Positions 35,154 to 44,031 of a stretch of 60,818 bases of DNA are shown here, piece by piece. The translations under genes were made by a program, and so were the position numbers. The DNA is taken from NCBI GenBank assembly GCA_027002265.1, contig JAMOTM010000002.1, positions 1 to 60,818 on the forward strand, read 5' to 3'. Position 1 is the stretch's first letter; each line of letters starts with the position of its first letter. The notes beneath the pieces are model-generated. The model was given only the letters and a program-made list of their open reading frames with translations, had not been told where the DNA came from and did no database searches. The DNA comes from Aquificota bacterium (GTDB lineage Bacteria; Aquificota; Aquificia; Desulfurobacteriales; DQVG01).

Positions 35154-35705
35154 TTGAAGATTGATTTAAAAAATATAAAAGATATAAGTGTATATAAACT
35201 AAATGAAATTTATAAACTTCCCGTTTTAACCCTAATTATACTTTTTACTTTTTTAAGTTTTTCCTTTTTTAAGTACTATAATGCTTTGAATTTAAATAAG
35301 AACTTGAATTTTAAAAAAGAAATTTTAAGAATTTATAAAGGAAAAATAGAAGTGAAAGAAAAAAATATCCTTTCTTTAAAACGAGAATTTAATAATACCT
35401 TGAAAATACTAAACTCCATTTCTATATATTCTCCTAAAAATGCTATAGATCTTATAACATCTTATAAAAATATATTTGTCCTTGATTATAAATATAAAGT
35501 TTTGAGAAAAAAAGGTTTTTATAAAATAGCTAAAGGTAAAATTTCATTTTTATCAAATTATGATACATTGAAAAAATATTTGAGTTTTTTAAGAAAACAT
35601 GGATTTTATCTTCTTGATATTACCTTGAAAAAATATAAATATAACCAAGACAATATTTCTTTGGTGTGCACCTTAAAGTTTGCCTTCTTAACAAAATCCT
35701 TTTAG
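35154..35705 (+). CDS. PilO/GspM-like membrane protein, unassigned
   Basis: A 183-residue protein starting at TTG 35154, 3 nt after rel. One membrane helix lies at about 23-40 (LPVLTLIILFTFLSFSFF), then a basic coiled coil to about 85 and a small alpha/beta domain with alternating strands (FVLDYKYKVLRKKGFYKIAK, YLSFLRKHGFYLLDITLKK). This plan resembles PilO/GspM, and resembles the product of 8684-9202 in size and topology. However, its neighbours are rel and dnaB, not pilus genes, and no family motif is visible. The function is not established. Confidence 0.6.
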   Translation: MKIDLKNIKDISVYKLNEIYKLPVLTLIILFTFLSFSFFKYYNALNLNKNLNFKKEILRIYKGKIEVKEKNILSLKREFNNTLKILNSISIYSPKNAIDLITSYKNIFVLDYKYKVLRKKGFYKIAKGKISFLSNYDTLKKYLSFLRKHGFYLLDITLKKYKYNQDNISLVCTLKFAFLTKSF

Positions 35706-35722
35706 GAAAATAAGGTAGGAAG

Positions 35723-37180
35723 ATGGTTATAAAAAATGACTATGAATTTTTAGTTTTAGGAACGATTTTAGAATATCCAAGATATTTACCTACGGTAATA
35801 AATACTTTAAAGCCGGAAGATTTTGAACTAGAAATAAATAAAGTTTTATATGAGATTATAAGAGATATTGTTTCAAAATCCTCTTTTAAAAACATTCATA
35901 TAGATTTAGTAACGGTTCTAGAAAAATTAAAAGAAAGAGGATATGAACACTTTGATGACTTAATTCCAAAATATATTTCCTATGCATGTGACAGTGAGGA
36001 AATTTTAGAAAAAGCTATAAAAAAAATTAAGGAAAACTCAGTTTTAAGAAAACTTTTAAAACTTTCAGATCAAATTAGAGAAAAAAGTTCCTCTTTATCT
36101 GCGGCAAATCTTTTAGAAGAGGTAGAAAAAGCTGTTTTAGAGATAACTTTATCTCAGACAGAAAATAAAATAAAAAAAGTTGGAGATGTTATTGATGAAA
36201 TTATAGATGCTATATCAAAAAGAAGGGAGTATAGAGAAAGGACAACTATTGGAATTCCAACTGGATATAAAAAATTAGATTTATTAACAAGTGGATTTAG
36301 AGAAACAGATTTAATTATTATTGCAGCACGTCCATCTATGGGTAAAACTGCTTTTGCTTTATCTTTAATGTATAACATGGCAAAGGAAAATCATAGTGTT
36401 TTGTTTTTTTCTCTTGAAATGGGAATAGTTCAAATTGTGGAGCGTCTTTTAGCTCAAGCTTCAAAAGTTCCCTTAAAAAAAATAAGAGAAGGAAAGCTTA
36501 ATGATAAAGAATTTGAGAATTTATTAAAAGCTGTAGAAGAACTTAGAAATCTTCCAATTTATATAGATGATACTGCCGGTTTAAATATTTTTGAAATTCG
36601 TTCTCGTGCAAGAAAGCAAAAGATAAAAACAGGAGTAGATATTATTTTTGTGGATTATCTTCAACTTATTAGAGGAACTGGAAGGTATGATTCCCGTCAA
36701 CAAGAGGTTGCCGAGATTTCTGGTTCTTTAAAGACCTTAGCTAAAGAGCTTGAAATACCAGTTGTAGCTTTATCTCAACTTTCTCGTCAGGTAGAACAAA
36801 GAAGTAATAAACGCCCTCAACTTTCAGATTTAAGAGAAAGTGGAGCTATAGAGCAAGATGCAGATTTAGTTATGTTTATTCATAGAGAAGATTTTTATAA
36901 AAATGAACCTACTACGGAAACCGAAAGTATCGCTGAGATTCTTTTAGAAAAACATCGTAATGGCCCTACTGGAATAGTGAAACTTAGGTTTATAAAGCCT
37001 ATAGCTCGTTTTGAAGATTTTGAGGAAAGTGATTTAATGGAAAGTGAAGAAGATATAGAAATTAAAAATTTATCTTTAGATGATTTAGAAAAAAATGAAA
37101 CTTCCGAAGATATACCTATTGAAAATCCTCAATTTGAAGAAGTTTTTGAAGATGACATAGATATAGATTTGGGATTTTAA
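35723..37180 (+). CDS. dnaB: Replicative DNA helicase DnaB
   Basis: A 485-residue hexameric helicase that unwinds DNA at the fork. The N-terminal domain (about 5-105) is helical and includes FLVLGTILEYPRYLP. A linker is followed by the RecA-like motor with TTGIPTGYKKLDLLTSGFRE (family spacing), the Walker A RPSMGKTAFAL at about 206-216, VLFFSLEMG, DIIFVDYLQLI (Walker B) and ALSQLSRQVEQR, with LRESGAIEQDADLVMFIHR near the end. No intein is present. A 50-residue acidic tail (ending EDDIDIDLGF) extends past the usual C terminus and may bind partners. The stop overlaps convergent ribE by 4 nt. Confidence 0.96.
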   Translation: MVIKNDYEFLVLGTILEYPRYLPTVINTLKPEDFELEINKVLYEIIRDIVSKSSFKNIHIDLVTVLEKLKERGYEHFDDLIPKYISYACDSEEILEKAIKKIKENSVLRKLLKLSDQIREKSSSLSAANLLEEVEKAVLEITLSQTENKIKKVGDVIDEIIDAISKRREYRERTTIGIPTGYKKLDLLTSGFRETDLIIIAARPSMGKTAFALSLMYNMAKENHSVLFFSLEMGIVQIVERLLAQASKVPLKKIREGKLNDKEFENLLKAVEELRNLPIYIDDTAGLNIFEIRSRARKQKIKTGVDIIFVDYLQLIRGTGRYDSRQQEVAEISGSLKTLAKELEIPVVALSQLSRQVEQRSNKRPQLSDLRESGAIEQDADLVMFIHREDFYKNEPTTETESIAEILLEKHRNGPTGIVKLRFIKPIARFEDFEESDLMESEEDIEIKNLSLDDLEKNETSEDIPIENPQFEEVFEDDIDIDLGF

Positions 37181-37791
37181 AAAAGAAATGTTTTTAAAGC
37201 TTTTTTCTCAAATTTATTTTGTAACTCTAAGTTTCTTACTACATATTTTCCCAAGATATCTGCTTCGAAATTACAAATATCTCCCATTTTTCTATATTGC
37301 AAATTTGTACTTTTATAAGTATGAGGGATAACAGCAACTTCAAAACTTTGTGAAGTTAAAGAGGCTACGGTTAGAGAAATTCCATCTATAGCAACTGAAC
37401 CTTTATAAACTAAATATTTTTCAAAGTTTTTTGGAATATCATACTTAAAAATATAAAAATCCCCTTGTTTTTTTATATCTAAAATCTTTATAGTAGTGTC
37501 AACATGACCAAGGACAAAATGTCCATCTAGGCGGGAATTTATTTTTAAAGCCTTTTCCAAATTTACAAAATCTCCGGGTTTTAAAAATTTTAAATTAGTT
37601 TTTTCTAAAGTCTCAAAAGAAACTTCAAATTTTAATGGATTTATATTTATAACAGTTAAACATGCTCCATTTACACTAATACTACTTCCAAGTTTAATAT
37701 CTTTTAAAAAAGTATCTTTTACTTTAATTTCTAAAGTATTTTTTGAAAGGGAAATAACTTTTCCAAGTTCTTCTATTATTCCTGTAAACAT
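37177..37791 (-). CDS. ribE: Riboflavin synthase alpha chain RibE
   Basis: Dismutates two molecules of 6,7-dimethyl-8-ribityllumazine to riboflavin. A 204-residue protein made of two lumazine-binding barrels. The first begins MFTGIIEELGKV and has ISVNGACLTV. The second starts near LDGHFVLGHVDTT and has VAIDGISLTVAS, then AVIPHTYKSTNL. The duplicated GxSLTV/GACLTV motif is diagnostic. Third gene of rpoZ-pyrK-ribE on the minus strand, 1 nt after pyrK. Confidence 0.95.
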   Translation of the reverse strand: MFTGIIEELGKVISLSKNTLEIKVKDTFLKDIKLGSSISVNGACLTVININPLKFEVSFETLEKTNLKFLKPGDFVNLEKALKINSRLDGHFVLGHVDTTIKILDIKKQGDFYIFKYDIPKNFEKYLVYKGSVAIDGISLTVASLTSQSFEVAVIPHTYKSTNLQYRKMGDICNFEADILGKYVVRNLELQNKFEKKALKTFLF

Positions 37792-37792
37792 T

Positions 37793-38560
37793 TTAGAAAC
37801 TACTTTCCATTAATTCTTCAATAGAAAAAACTGGACCTTCTTTACAACATCTTTTATATCCATTTTTCGTCTCTATAGTGCAACCTAGGCAAACTCCAAT
37901 ACCGCAAGCCATGTAGGTATCCAAAGAAAAGAAAATATCTTTTTTGTTAAGTTTCTTTCCAAGCTCAAAAATTGCCTTCATCATAGCCTTAGGTCCGCAT
38001 ACAAGCCAAGTGTAATCCAAGTAATTTTCTAAATCTTGGCTTACAAGGCCTTTTTTGCCAAAACTTCCATCTTCAGTGTAGTAAGTAGTATCAAGATTAT
38101 ATTTTTCAAGGAAATATCTTATTTCTAAATCTTTTTCAGTTCTTCCACCAAATAAAAGCTTTACTTTTTTTCCTAAATTTTTATAAACAACTCCGGCCCA
38201 AAAAATTCCTGCTATTCCTATGCCACCTGCTACTAAAAGAATTTTATCTTTTTTAGGATAAAAAGGATTTCCAAGAGGGTAGGTAATATCAAATTTAAAA
38301 CTTTCTTTTATATCTTTTACAATTATAGAGCTTCCTCTTCCAAAATTTCTAATAAAAAGACCAATTTTATCGTCTTTTTGAAAAAGAATTCCAAAAGGTC
38401 TTTTTAAAAATGGATCAAAACTTTTTTTAAAGGTTGCTGTAAGCATACAAAATTGGCATGGCTTTACTTCTTTTTTTTCTTTTACTTTTAAAACTAAAAA
38501 CGCATCTTTTTCGCTTAAAATTCTTTTTTCTTCTAAAACAGCTTCACACTGAGTAAACAT
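37793..38560 (-). CDS. pyrK: Dihydroorotate dehydrogenase electron transfer subunit PyrK-like
   Basis: A 255-residue FAD/[2Fe-2S] reductase subunit. The N-terminal FAD barrel contains the RPFGILF segment. The NAD-binding part has ILLVAGGIGIAGIFWAG and VCGPKAMMKAIFEL. The C-terminal iron-sulfur loop is ACGIGVCLGC with a further Cys after KNGYKR, the PyrK arrangement. PyrK couples dihydroorotate oxidation in PyrDB to NAD. No pyrD gene is adjacent, so a role as an electron-transfer partner for another dehydrogenase is possible. It lies 14 nt after rpoZ and 1 nt before ribE. Confidence 0.88.
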   Translation of the reverse strand: MFTQCEAVLEEKRILSEKDAFLVLKVKEKKEVKPCQFCMLTATFKKSFDPFLKRPFGILFQKDDKIGLFIRNFGRGSSIIVKDIKESFKFDITYPLGNPFYPKKDKILLVAGGIGIAGIFWAGVVYKNLGKKVKLLFGGRTEKDLEIRYFLEKYNLDTTYYTEDGSFGKKGLVSQDLENYLDYTWLVCGPKAMMKAIFELGKKLNKKDIFFSLDTYMACGIGVCLGCTIETKNGYKRCCKEGPVFSIEELMESSF

Positions 38561-38574
38561 AAAACTCTCCTAAC

Positions 38575-38784
38575 TTAAGATTTAATTTTTGGTTTAATTT
38601 TCCCTTCTGCAAGTTCCATAATAGCATAAGCAGTTTTTTTATGAAGTTCTCCGTGAATATCTGCTATGAAAGTGTAGTTATCTACTTCAAAAAGATATCT
38701 TGCTCTTTTCGCACAAGTATGAACTGCAACATAATAATTTCCGGCATTTTTAACAGCTTTTTCTAAAGGTAATCTTTTTGACAT
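38575..38784 (-). CDS. rpoZ: RNA polymerase omega subunit RpoZ (probable)
   Basis: A 69-residue protein of the right size and pattern for a thermophile omega subunit. The N terminus resembles the family (MSKRLPLEKAVKNAGNYYVA). It is followed by HTCAKRARYLFE, the R-A-R element of omega, and the C-terminal helix TAYAIMELAEGKIKPK, comparable to the usual V-x-A-L-x-E-I-A-x-G-K-I. Omega assists folding and assembly of beta-prime. It is the first gene of the group with pyrK and ribE. Confidence 0.78.
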   Translation of the reverse strand: MSKRLPLEKAVKNAGNYYVAVHTCAKRARYLFEVDNYTFIADIHGELHKKTAYAIMELAEGKIKPKIKS

Positions 38785-38905
38785 AAGTATCCTCCCGATT
38801 TTTAGATATAAATAGAATTTGTATAAGATATTTTAAATCATTTTAAGAGAGAAAAAAAAGTATTAAAATTTAGTATAGATAAATAATATAGAGTTAAAAA
38901 ACATT

Positions 38906-39202
38906 ATGAAGAAAAAAGTTAGACTTTCTTTAGAAGAAATAAAAATTATAAAAGATATTATTAAAAAATATGATGAGAATGCGAAGGTAATTTTATTTGG
39001 AAGTCGGGTAGATTTAAACAAAAAGGGTGGGGACATTGACCTTCTTATTATTTCCAAAAAAATAGATTTAAAAAAAATTCTTGATATAAAAGCTGATTTT
39101 TTCATATATTTTGGAGACAGAAAAATAGACTTAATAGTCACAGATAATATAGAACAAAATTCTTTTTATAAGTTTGCTTTTCAAAGCGGAGTGGAGTTAT
39201 GA
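38906..39202 (+). CDS. mntA: MNT-type nucleotidyltransferase antitoxin
   Basis: A 98-residue minimal nucleotidyltransferase. The active site pattern is FGSR with Gly32-Ser33, then Asp43 and Asp45 in GGDIDLLII, and Asp at about 74 in RKIDLIVTD. That is the GSX9DXD plan of MNT proteins, which transfer AMP to a tyrosine of their HepT partner and so inactivate it. The downstream hepT starts within its stop codon (ATGA), the standard pair order. The ribosome binding site is weak. Confidence 0.88.
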   Translation: MKKKVRLSLEEIKIIKDIIKKYDENAKVILFGSRVDLNKKGGDIDLLIISKKIDLKKILDIKADFFIYFGDRKIDLIVTDNIEQNSFYKFAFQSGVEL

Positions 39203-39678
39203 CAAGTATTGAGTTAGGAAAGCAAAATCTTAAAGAAAGCATGGAAAACTTAAATGAGATTTTGGATTTACTGCGTTATATTTTAAAGAAAATACAAACA
39301 GAAAATTTAATAGAGAAAATAGAAAATAAAGAATATTTTTTAAATTACGAAGAAAGAATTTTAATATCTTCTTTTTTTCAAAATTTTTCTTTGGCTGTAG
39401 ATATATTGTTAAATAGAATTCTAAGGAGCCTAGATATTATTGAACAAGAAGATATTAGTAGGAAACTTGATATTGTTATAAGAGCAGAAAAAAGAGGTTT
39501 TGTTAAAGATTATAAGGAATTAATAAAATTAAAAGATTTAAGAAATAAAATTGCACATGAATATTTAAAACTTACTTATGAAAAAGAACTTTTAAAATTA
39601 GTTTTAGATTATATTCCCTTACTTTTTGATATATATAAAAAAGTACATGACTATGCAAAAAGATATAGATACATCTAA
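39199..39678 (+). CDS. hepT: HepT-type HEPN ribonuclease toxin
   Basis: A 159-residue all-helical HEPN protein of the DUF86/HepT group. The signature RX4HXY is RNKIAHEY, with Arg115, His120 and Tyr122. Arg and His form the ribonuclease site and the tyrosine is the residue modified by the MNT partner. Several helices precede it. Overlap with mntA by ATGA marks a two-gene toxin-antitoxin unit, placed between rpoZ (divergent) and a BioF-like gene. Target RNA is unknown. Confidence 0.88.
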   Translation: MTSIELGKQNLKESMENLNEILDLLRYILKKIQTENLIEKIENKEYFLNYEERILISSFFQNFSLAVDILLNRILRSLDIIEQEDISRKLDIVIRAEKRGFVKDYKELIKLKDLRNKIAHEYLKLTYEKELLKLVLDYIPLLFDIYKKVHDYAKRYRYI

Positions 39679-39724
39679 AAAATATATTTGAGATTTTTAA
39701 AACTTAAGAAGAGGTTCTTAGACC

Positions 39725-40831
39725 TTGGAATTAGACAATTTCTTAGAAAAATTTTTAAATGAACTAAGAAAAAATAATCTTTTTAGAGAAAATATAAAAG
39801 AAAATACTTTGAGCTTTATTATAAATGATTATCTTGGTTTAAGAAATAGAAAAGTACCTTTTAAAATTTTTAGCAAATTTAAAAAACTTTTTACTTCTTC
39901 AGCTTCGCCACTTTTGGGAGGATATTCTAATTTAAAAGAAGCTTTTTCTAATTATTTAAAATTTCTATATAAAAAAGAAGCTTTAATTTTTAACACCGGC
40001 TATAGTGCAAATCTTGGAGTATTATCTTCTTTAAAACATATAGATAATTTAGTTATTTTAGTCGATAAATTAGCTCATGCTTCTATCTATGATGGTATCT
40101 TACTTTCCAAAAAACCTTTTTATAGATTTTTTCATAATGATGTAAATCATCTTGAGGATTTGTTAAAAAAGTTAAGAAAAAAATATAAATATTTATATGT
40201 AATTACTGAAAGTATTTTTTCTATGGACGGGGATGTAGCTCCTATAAAGGATATTTTAGAACTTAAAGAAAAATATAATTTCACTCTTCATATTGATGAA
40301 GCTCACGCCTTTGGAATATATGGAAAAAACTCTCTTGGTATTTTTGAAAACTACAAGGAAAAAATAGATGTCATTACCATTACTTTTGGAAAAGCTCTTG
40401 GAAGTTTTGGAAGTGCAGTTTTAGCTTCCGAAAGGTTTATAAATTTTTTAATTAATACTTCTCGAAGTTATATATATTCTACTCATATCCCAGATATAAA
40501 CGTTCTGATAAGCTATCTTAACTTTCTTTATATAAGAAAAACTCCTAGCTTAAAAAAAAGACTTTTTGAAAATATAATTTATTTTAGAGATACTTTAAAA
40601 AAGGCAGGTTTTATTCCACTATCTAATACTCCAATTCAACCTATTTTTATTGGAGAAAAAGATATAAAAGAAGTTTTGGAAAAAATAAAAAAAATGAAGG
40701 TTCAAATTTCCTTAATAAGATCTCCTACTGTTCCCAAAGGAAAGGAGCGTTTAAGAATATCTTTAAGAAGGGATCATACGAAAAAAGATATAGATATCTT
40801 AATAGAAAATTTAATATTTCTTTTAAAATAG
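39725..40831 (+). CDS. bioF: Alpha-oxoamine synthase, BioF-like (8-amino-7-oxononanoate synthase)
   Basis: A 368-residue PLP enzyme of the alpha-oxoamine synthase family. Start TTG 39725 with AGAGGT upstream. Motifs: SASPLLGGYSNLKEAF (substrate loop), ALIFNTGYSANLGVLSSL, HASIYDGILLS, HIDEAHAFGIYG (PLP aspartate and histidine) and TITFGKALGSFGSAVLAS with the Schiff-base lysine, then PTVPKGKERLRISL near the end. The size and motifs fit BioF, which condenses pimeloyl-ACP with alanine in biotin synthesis; Kbl uses glycine and is close in sequence. No other bio genes are near. Confidence 0.85.
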   Translation: MELDNFLEKFLNELRKNNLFRENIKENTLSFIINDYLGLRNRKVPFKIFSKFKKLFTSSASPLLGGYSNLKEAFSNYLKFLYKKEALIFNTGYSANLGVLSSLKHIDNLVILVDKLAHASIYDGILLSKKPFYRFFHNDVNHLEDLLKKLRKKYKYLYVITESIFSMDGDVAPIKDILELKEKYNFTLHIDEAHAFGIYGKNSLGIFENYKEKIDVITITFGKALGSFGSAVLASERFINFLINTSRSYIYSTHIPDINVLISYLNFLYIRKTPSLKKRLFENIIYFRDTLKKAGFIPLSNTPIQPIFIGEKDIKEVLEKIKKMKVQISLIRSPTVPKGKERLRISLRRDHTKKDIDILIENLIFLLK

Positions 40832-40837
40832 AAAATA

Positions 40838-40855
40838 GGGGCCAGAAAAAGCCCC
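40838..40855. terminator. Terminator between convergent bioF and rpsI
   Basis: GGGGC (40838-40842) pairs with GCCCC (40851-40855) across an 8-nt loop. It lies between the convergent stops at 40831 and 40864. T tracts on either side are interrupted, so efficiency is likely moderate; it may serve both strands. Confidence 0.6.
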
Positions 40856-40863
40856 AGTATATA

Positions 40864-41274
40864 TTATCTTTTGGACCATTGATAAGATGCTCTTGCTCCT
40901 CTTTGTCCGTATTTCTTTCTTTCTTTTTCTCTTGCGTCTCTTGTTAAAAGTCCAGCTTTTTTAAGAGCTGGTCTTAATTCTGGATTATATGCAAGTAAAG
41001 CCTTTGCAATTCCATATTTTAAAGCATCTGCTTGAGCAGCAACTCCGCCACCTTTTAAAGTGGCCCAAACATCAAACTTTCCTAAAGTATCTGTTACTTC
41101 AAAAGGACGATTTATAATTTGTAAAAGAGTATCTCTTGCAAAATATTCTTTTGCATCTCTTTCTTTTCCATTAACAGTTTTTACAGTAATTTTTCCAGTT
41201 CCACCTGGAAAGATCCAAACTCTTGCTACAGCTTCTTTTCTTCTTCCAGTTCCATAATATTTTTCCTTCGCCAT
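40864..41274 (-). CDS. rpsI: Ribosomal protein S9
   Basis: A 136-residue small-subunit protein. [20 protein letters not shown] at the N terminus and [16 protein letters not shown] plus [17 protein letters not shown] at the C terminus are the S9 signature; the final basic tail reaches the P-site tRNA. It follows rplM by 12 nt, the universal L13-S9 pair. Confidence 0.98.
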   Translation of the reverse strand: MAKEKYYGTGRRKEAVARVWIFPGGTGKITVKTVNGKERDAKEYFARDTLLQIINRPFEVTDTLGKFDVWATLKGGGVAAQADALKYGIAKALLAYNPELRPALKKAGLLTRDAREKERKKYGQRGARASYQWSKR

Positions 41275-41286
41275 TGGTTCCCCCTA

Positions 41287-41724
41287 CTACTCTTCAATTT
41301 CAAGTGGTTTTAAATTTTGAGCTTTGTGAGGATGCTCATTTCCAGCATATATTTTAAGTCTTTTAAGCATTCTTTTTCTTAGTTTATTTTTCGGAAGCAT
41401 TCCTCTAACTGCTAAAAATAATACTTCTTCTGGTTTTCTTTCTAGTTTTTGTCTTAAGGTTTCTTCCTTTAAATGTCCAAAGTATCCAGTATGTCTGTAG
41501 TACATTTTCTTATCCAATTTTTTTCCAGTTACATGAATTTTATCTGCGTTAATAACTACTACAAAATCTCCATTATCCACATGGGGAGTATAAGTTACTT
41601 TATGTTTACCCATCAAAATTTTTGCAATTTGTGTAGCAAGTCTTCCCAAAGTTTTTCCAGCAGCATCTACTATATACCAATTTCTTTTTACATCTTCTTT
41701 CCTAAGCATAAAAGTTTTTTTCAT
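41287..41724 (-). CDS. rplM: Ribosomal protein L13
   Basis: A 145-residue large-subunit protein with [20 protein letters not shown] at the N terminus, [16 protein letters not shown] in the middle and [20 protein letters not shown] near the end, all typical for L13. Forms a pair with S9; both here follow pheS rather than standing alone. Confidence 0.98.
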   Translation of the reverse strand: MKKTFMLRKEDVKRNWYIVDAAGKTLGRLATQIAKILMGKHKVTYTPHVDNGDFVVVINADKIHVTGKKLDKKMYYRHTGYFGHLKEETLRQKLERKPEEVLFLAVRGMLPKNKLRKRMLKRLKIYAGNEHPHKAQNLKPLEIEE

Positions 41725-41743
41725 CTTTCCCTCCTACTTTCTT

Positions 41744-42790
41744 TCAAGCTAAAATAGGTTTAAATTGTTTTAAAAATCTAATATCATTTTCAAAAAGAAG
41801 TCTAATATCGTCTATTCCATACTTTAACATAGCTAGTCTTTCTACACCCATACCAAATGCAAAACCTTGATATTTATTTACATCAATGTTTGCATTTTTA
41901 AGAACGTTTTCGTGAACCATACCACATCCAAGTACTTCAAGCCAACCTGTTCCTTTACAAACTCTGCAACCTTTACCATTACAGATAACACATCCAATAT
42001 CTACTTCTGCACTTGGTTCTGTAAATGGGAAATAAGAAGGTCTAAATCTAACTTTTGTATTTTCTCCAAAAAATTCTTTTAAAAATAAATCCAAAATTCC
42101 CATAAGGTCAGTAAAAGTAACTTTTTCGTCAATTAAAAGACCTTCCACTTGATGAAACATAGGAGTATGAGTTGGATCTGAATCTCTTCTATATACCTTT
42201 CCAGGTGCAATAATTTGTATAGGAGGTTTTTGAGAAAGCATAGTTCTAACTTGAATGGGCGATGTATGAGTTCTAGGTAAAATTTCTTTTGTTATATAAA
42301 AAGTATCTTGCATTTCTCTTGCAGGATGTCCTTTTGGAATATTTAAAGCTTCAAAATTATAAAAATCAAGTTCTATTTCAGGGCCATCTGCTACAGCAAA
42401 TCCCATATTTGTAAAAATTTCTACAATCCTATTTAAAGTTTTTGTTATAGGATGTAAACTACCAGCTTCAAACTCCTTAAATTTTACAGTTATGTCTGTA
42501 TATTCTTTTTTTAACTTTTCCTCTTTTTCTATTTCCTTTAAAAGATTTTGATATTCTTTTAAAGTTTTTTCTACTTCTTGTTTTAATAAATTAATTTTTT
42601 GTCCAAATTCCTTTCTTTTTTCGGGAGGAACTTCCTTAATTTTTTTAAAAAGATTTGGAATAATTCCTTCTTTTCTTCCAAGATATCTAACTTTTACTTC
42701 CTCAAAAAATTTTTTAGCTTCTCTAAGTTCTTTTTCTTTTATCTTTTCTATTTCTTCTTTAAATTTATTTAAAATTCCATTTAAATCCAT
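41744..42790 (-). CDS. pheS: Phenylalanyl-tRNA synthetase alpha subunit PheS
   Basis: A 348-residue class II synthetase subunit. An N-terminal coiled-coil arm of about 85 residues is followed by the catalytic domain with [47 protein letters not shown] (motif 2), [17 protein letters not shown] and [15 protein letters not shown] (motif 3). A zinc-type cluster of cysteines ([17 protein letters not shown]) lies in the C-terminal third. The beta subunit gene pheT does not follow; rplM comes next, so pheT must be elsewhere. Confidence 0.97.
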   Translation of the reverse strand: MDLNGILNKFKEEIEKIKEKELREAKKFFEEVKVRYLGRKEGIIPNLFKKIKEVPPEKRKEFGQKINLLKQEVEKTLKEYQNLLKEIEKEEKLKKEYTDITVKFKEFEAGSLHPITKTLNRIVEIFTNMGFAVADGPEIELDFYNFEALNIPKGHPAREMQDTFYITKEILPRTHTSPIQVRTMLSQKPPIQIIAPGKVYRRDSDPTHTPMFHQVEGLLIDEKVTFTDLMGILDLFLKEFFGENTKVRFRPSYFPFTEPSAEVDIGCVICNGKGCRVCKGTGWLEVLGCGMVHENVLKNANIDVNKYQGFAFGMGVERLAMLKYGIDDIRLLFENDIRFLKQFKPILA

Positions 42791-42803
42791 TTCTAGCCTC
42801 TTT

Positions 42804-43160
42804 TTAAGCTACTCCTAAGGCTTCTTTAGCTTTATTTACTAAAACTTCAAATTCTTTTGGATTATTTACAGCAAGTTCAGCAAGAATCTTTCTATCAAGT
42901 TCAATTCCAGCTTTTTTTAGTCCTTCAATAAACTTAGAATATTTTAATCCAAATTGTCTTGCTGCAATATTTATTCTTGTAATCCAAAGTCTTCTAAAAT
43001 CCCTTTTTCTTTGTTTTCTATCTCTATAAGCATACATTAAAGATTTCATTACTTGAATTTTCATAGTTCTATAAAGCTTATGTTTAGAACCAAAATATCC
43101 TTTTGTAAGTTTTTTAAGCTTTTTCCTTCTTTGTCTTCTTGGACTATATTTAACTCTCAT
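42804..43160 (-). CDS. rplT: Ribosomal protein L20
   Basis: A 118-residue large-subunit assembly protein. [20 protein letters not shown] at the start, [20 protein letters not shown] and [19 protein letters not shown] match L20 throughout. It lies 43 nt after rpmI and 13 nt before pheS. In several bacteria L20 represses its own operon; the short leader of this operon does not show an obvious site. Confidence 0.98.
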   Translation of the reverse strand: MRVKYSPRRQRRKKLKKLTKGYFGSKHKLYRTMKIQVMKSLMYAYRDRKQRKRDFRRLWITRINIAARQFGLKYSKFIEGLKKAGIELDRKILAELAVNNPKEFEVLVNKAKEALGVA

Positions 43161-43203
43161 TTTTTCCTCCTTTTTGAATTCTTCCTAAAGCTTTCTAATA
43201 AAT

Positions 43204-43395
43204 TTACATATAAGGTACTAACAATTTATAGTTTCTACCTTGTTGACCAGTTAAAATTTTAGCTTTTTTCAATCTTCTAAGTCTTTTTTTATCTTTTTTT
43301 CTATTTAGGTGGCTCTTTCCTGGGGACCAATGTTTTATCTTTCCTCTTGCAGTAATTTTTATTCTCTTAGCAGCACTTTTTTTTGTTTTCATCAT
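43204..43395 (-). CDS. rpmI: Ribosomal protein L35
   Basis: A 63-residue large-subunit protein beginning M-MKTKKSAAKRIKITA. I choose ATG 43395 because GGAGG lies 10 nt upstream and L35 proteins start here; a longer in-frame form from 43437 would begin at the promoter -10 itself. The remainder (RGKIKHWSPGKSHLNRKKDK) is typical. infC, the usual first gene of this operon, is absent. Confidence 0.96.
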   Translation of the reverse strand: MMKTKKSAAKRIKITARGKIKHWSPGKSHLNRKKDKKRLRRLKKAKILTGQQGRNYKLLVPYM

Positions 43396-43437
43396 GATAA
43401 ATTTTCCTCCACTTTTTATATTCCTTTTGGAACTCAA

Positions 43438-43466
43438 ATTATATTAAATTAAGCATGTGTTTTCAA
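43438..43466 (-). promoter_or_regulatory. Sigma-70-type promoter of rpmI-rplT-pheS-rplM-rpsI
   Basis: On the minus strand TTGAAA (43466-43461) and TATAAT (43443-43438) are spaced by exactly 17 bp. The predicted start near 43431 gives a leader of about 35 nt to the rpmI ATG at 43395. Confidence 0.8.
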
Positions 43467-43570
43467 GAAAACTAAAAAAGTTATATAACAAGTTTAAAAC
43501 AGGTTTAACTTAAAAAATTTAAAACGGAAGTTATTTACATAAAATTCCAAAATGTATTAATACTATATAA

Positions 43571-43978
43571 CTATATAATTTCAAATTCAGCTACATTTTC
43601 TTTGGCAAAACATACATTTTCTTCTTCGTCTACTATACCACGATAATGAACTTGCTTTTCCACCCTTTGAGGTTTTAATTTTTTTACAATATAATCAAAA
43701 GCTTTGAAAGCTGCTTCATGAGGACCACAGGTATATACATCAATTGCAGCATATCCATGTTCTGGCCAAGTATGGAAAGATAGGTGAGACTCAGAAATTA
43801 CTACTACTCCGGTAGCTCCGAAGGGATGAAATTGGTGGTAATGAGAAGATAGTTTATTTAATTTTGCAAACTTAACTGCTCCTTCAAAAATATCTGCCAT
43901 TTTTGTAGCAGATTTCAAAATTTCTGGATCACATCCGTAAAGGTCTGCTACAATGTGGACTCCCAATGTTTTTGCCAT
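43571..43978 (-). CDS. speD: S-adenosylmethionine decarboxylase proenzyme SpeD
   Basis: A 135-residue pyruvoyl enzyme that makes decarboxylated SAM for spermidine and longer polyamines, important in thermophiles. The self-cleavage site is ISESHLSFHTWPEHGYAAID, with cleavage expected between Glu63 and Ser64 and the serine becoming the pyruvoyl group. His69 and Cys84 correspond to the processing and catalytic residues known in the Thermotoga enzyme. The start has GGAGG close upstream. The leader contains a hairpin and an overlapping upstream reading frame (43948-44031). No speE gene is adjacent; mtnN at 51411 removes the methylthioadenosine by-product. Confidence 0.96.
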   Translation of the reverse strand: MAKTLGVHIVADLYGCDPEILKSATKMADIFEGAVKFAKLNKLSSHYHQFHPFGATGVVVISESHLSFHTWPEHGYAAIDVYTCGPHEAAFKAFDYIVKKLKPQRVEKQVHYRGIVDEEENVCFAKENVAEFEII

Positions 43979-44031
43979 CTTTCTCCTACCTCCTTTCTAA
44001 TTTTTAAAATAATCCTGTCTACTTCAAGCAT
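43948..44031 (-). CDS. Possible upstream ORF in the speD leader (27 codons)
   Basis: An ATG at 44031 opens a 27-codon frame that runs past the speD start and stops at TAG 43948, in a different frame from speD. AGGAGG (44049-44044) lies 13 nt before the ATG, with a perfect 6-bp hairpin (GGCTAA-TTT-TTAGCC) in between. Translation of this frame would occlude or couple the speD start. It may be chance; no homologue is known to me. Confidence 0.3.
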   Translation of the reverse strand: MLEVDRIILKIRKEVGERWQKHWESTL

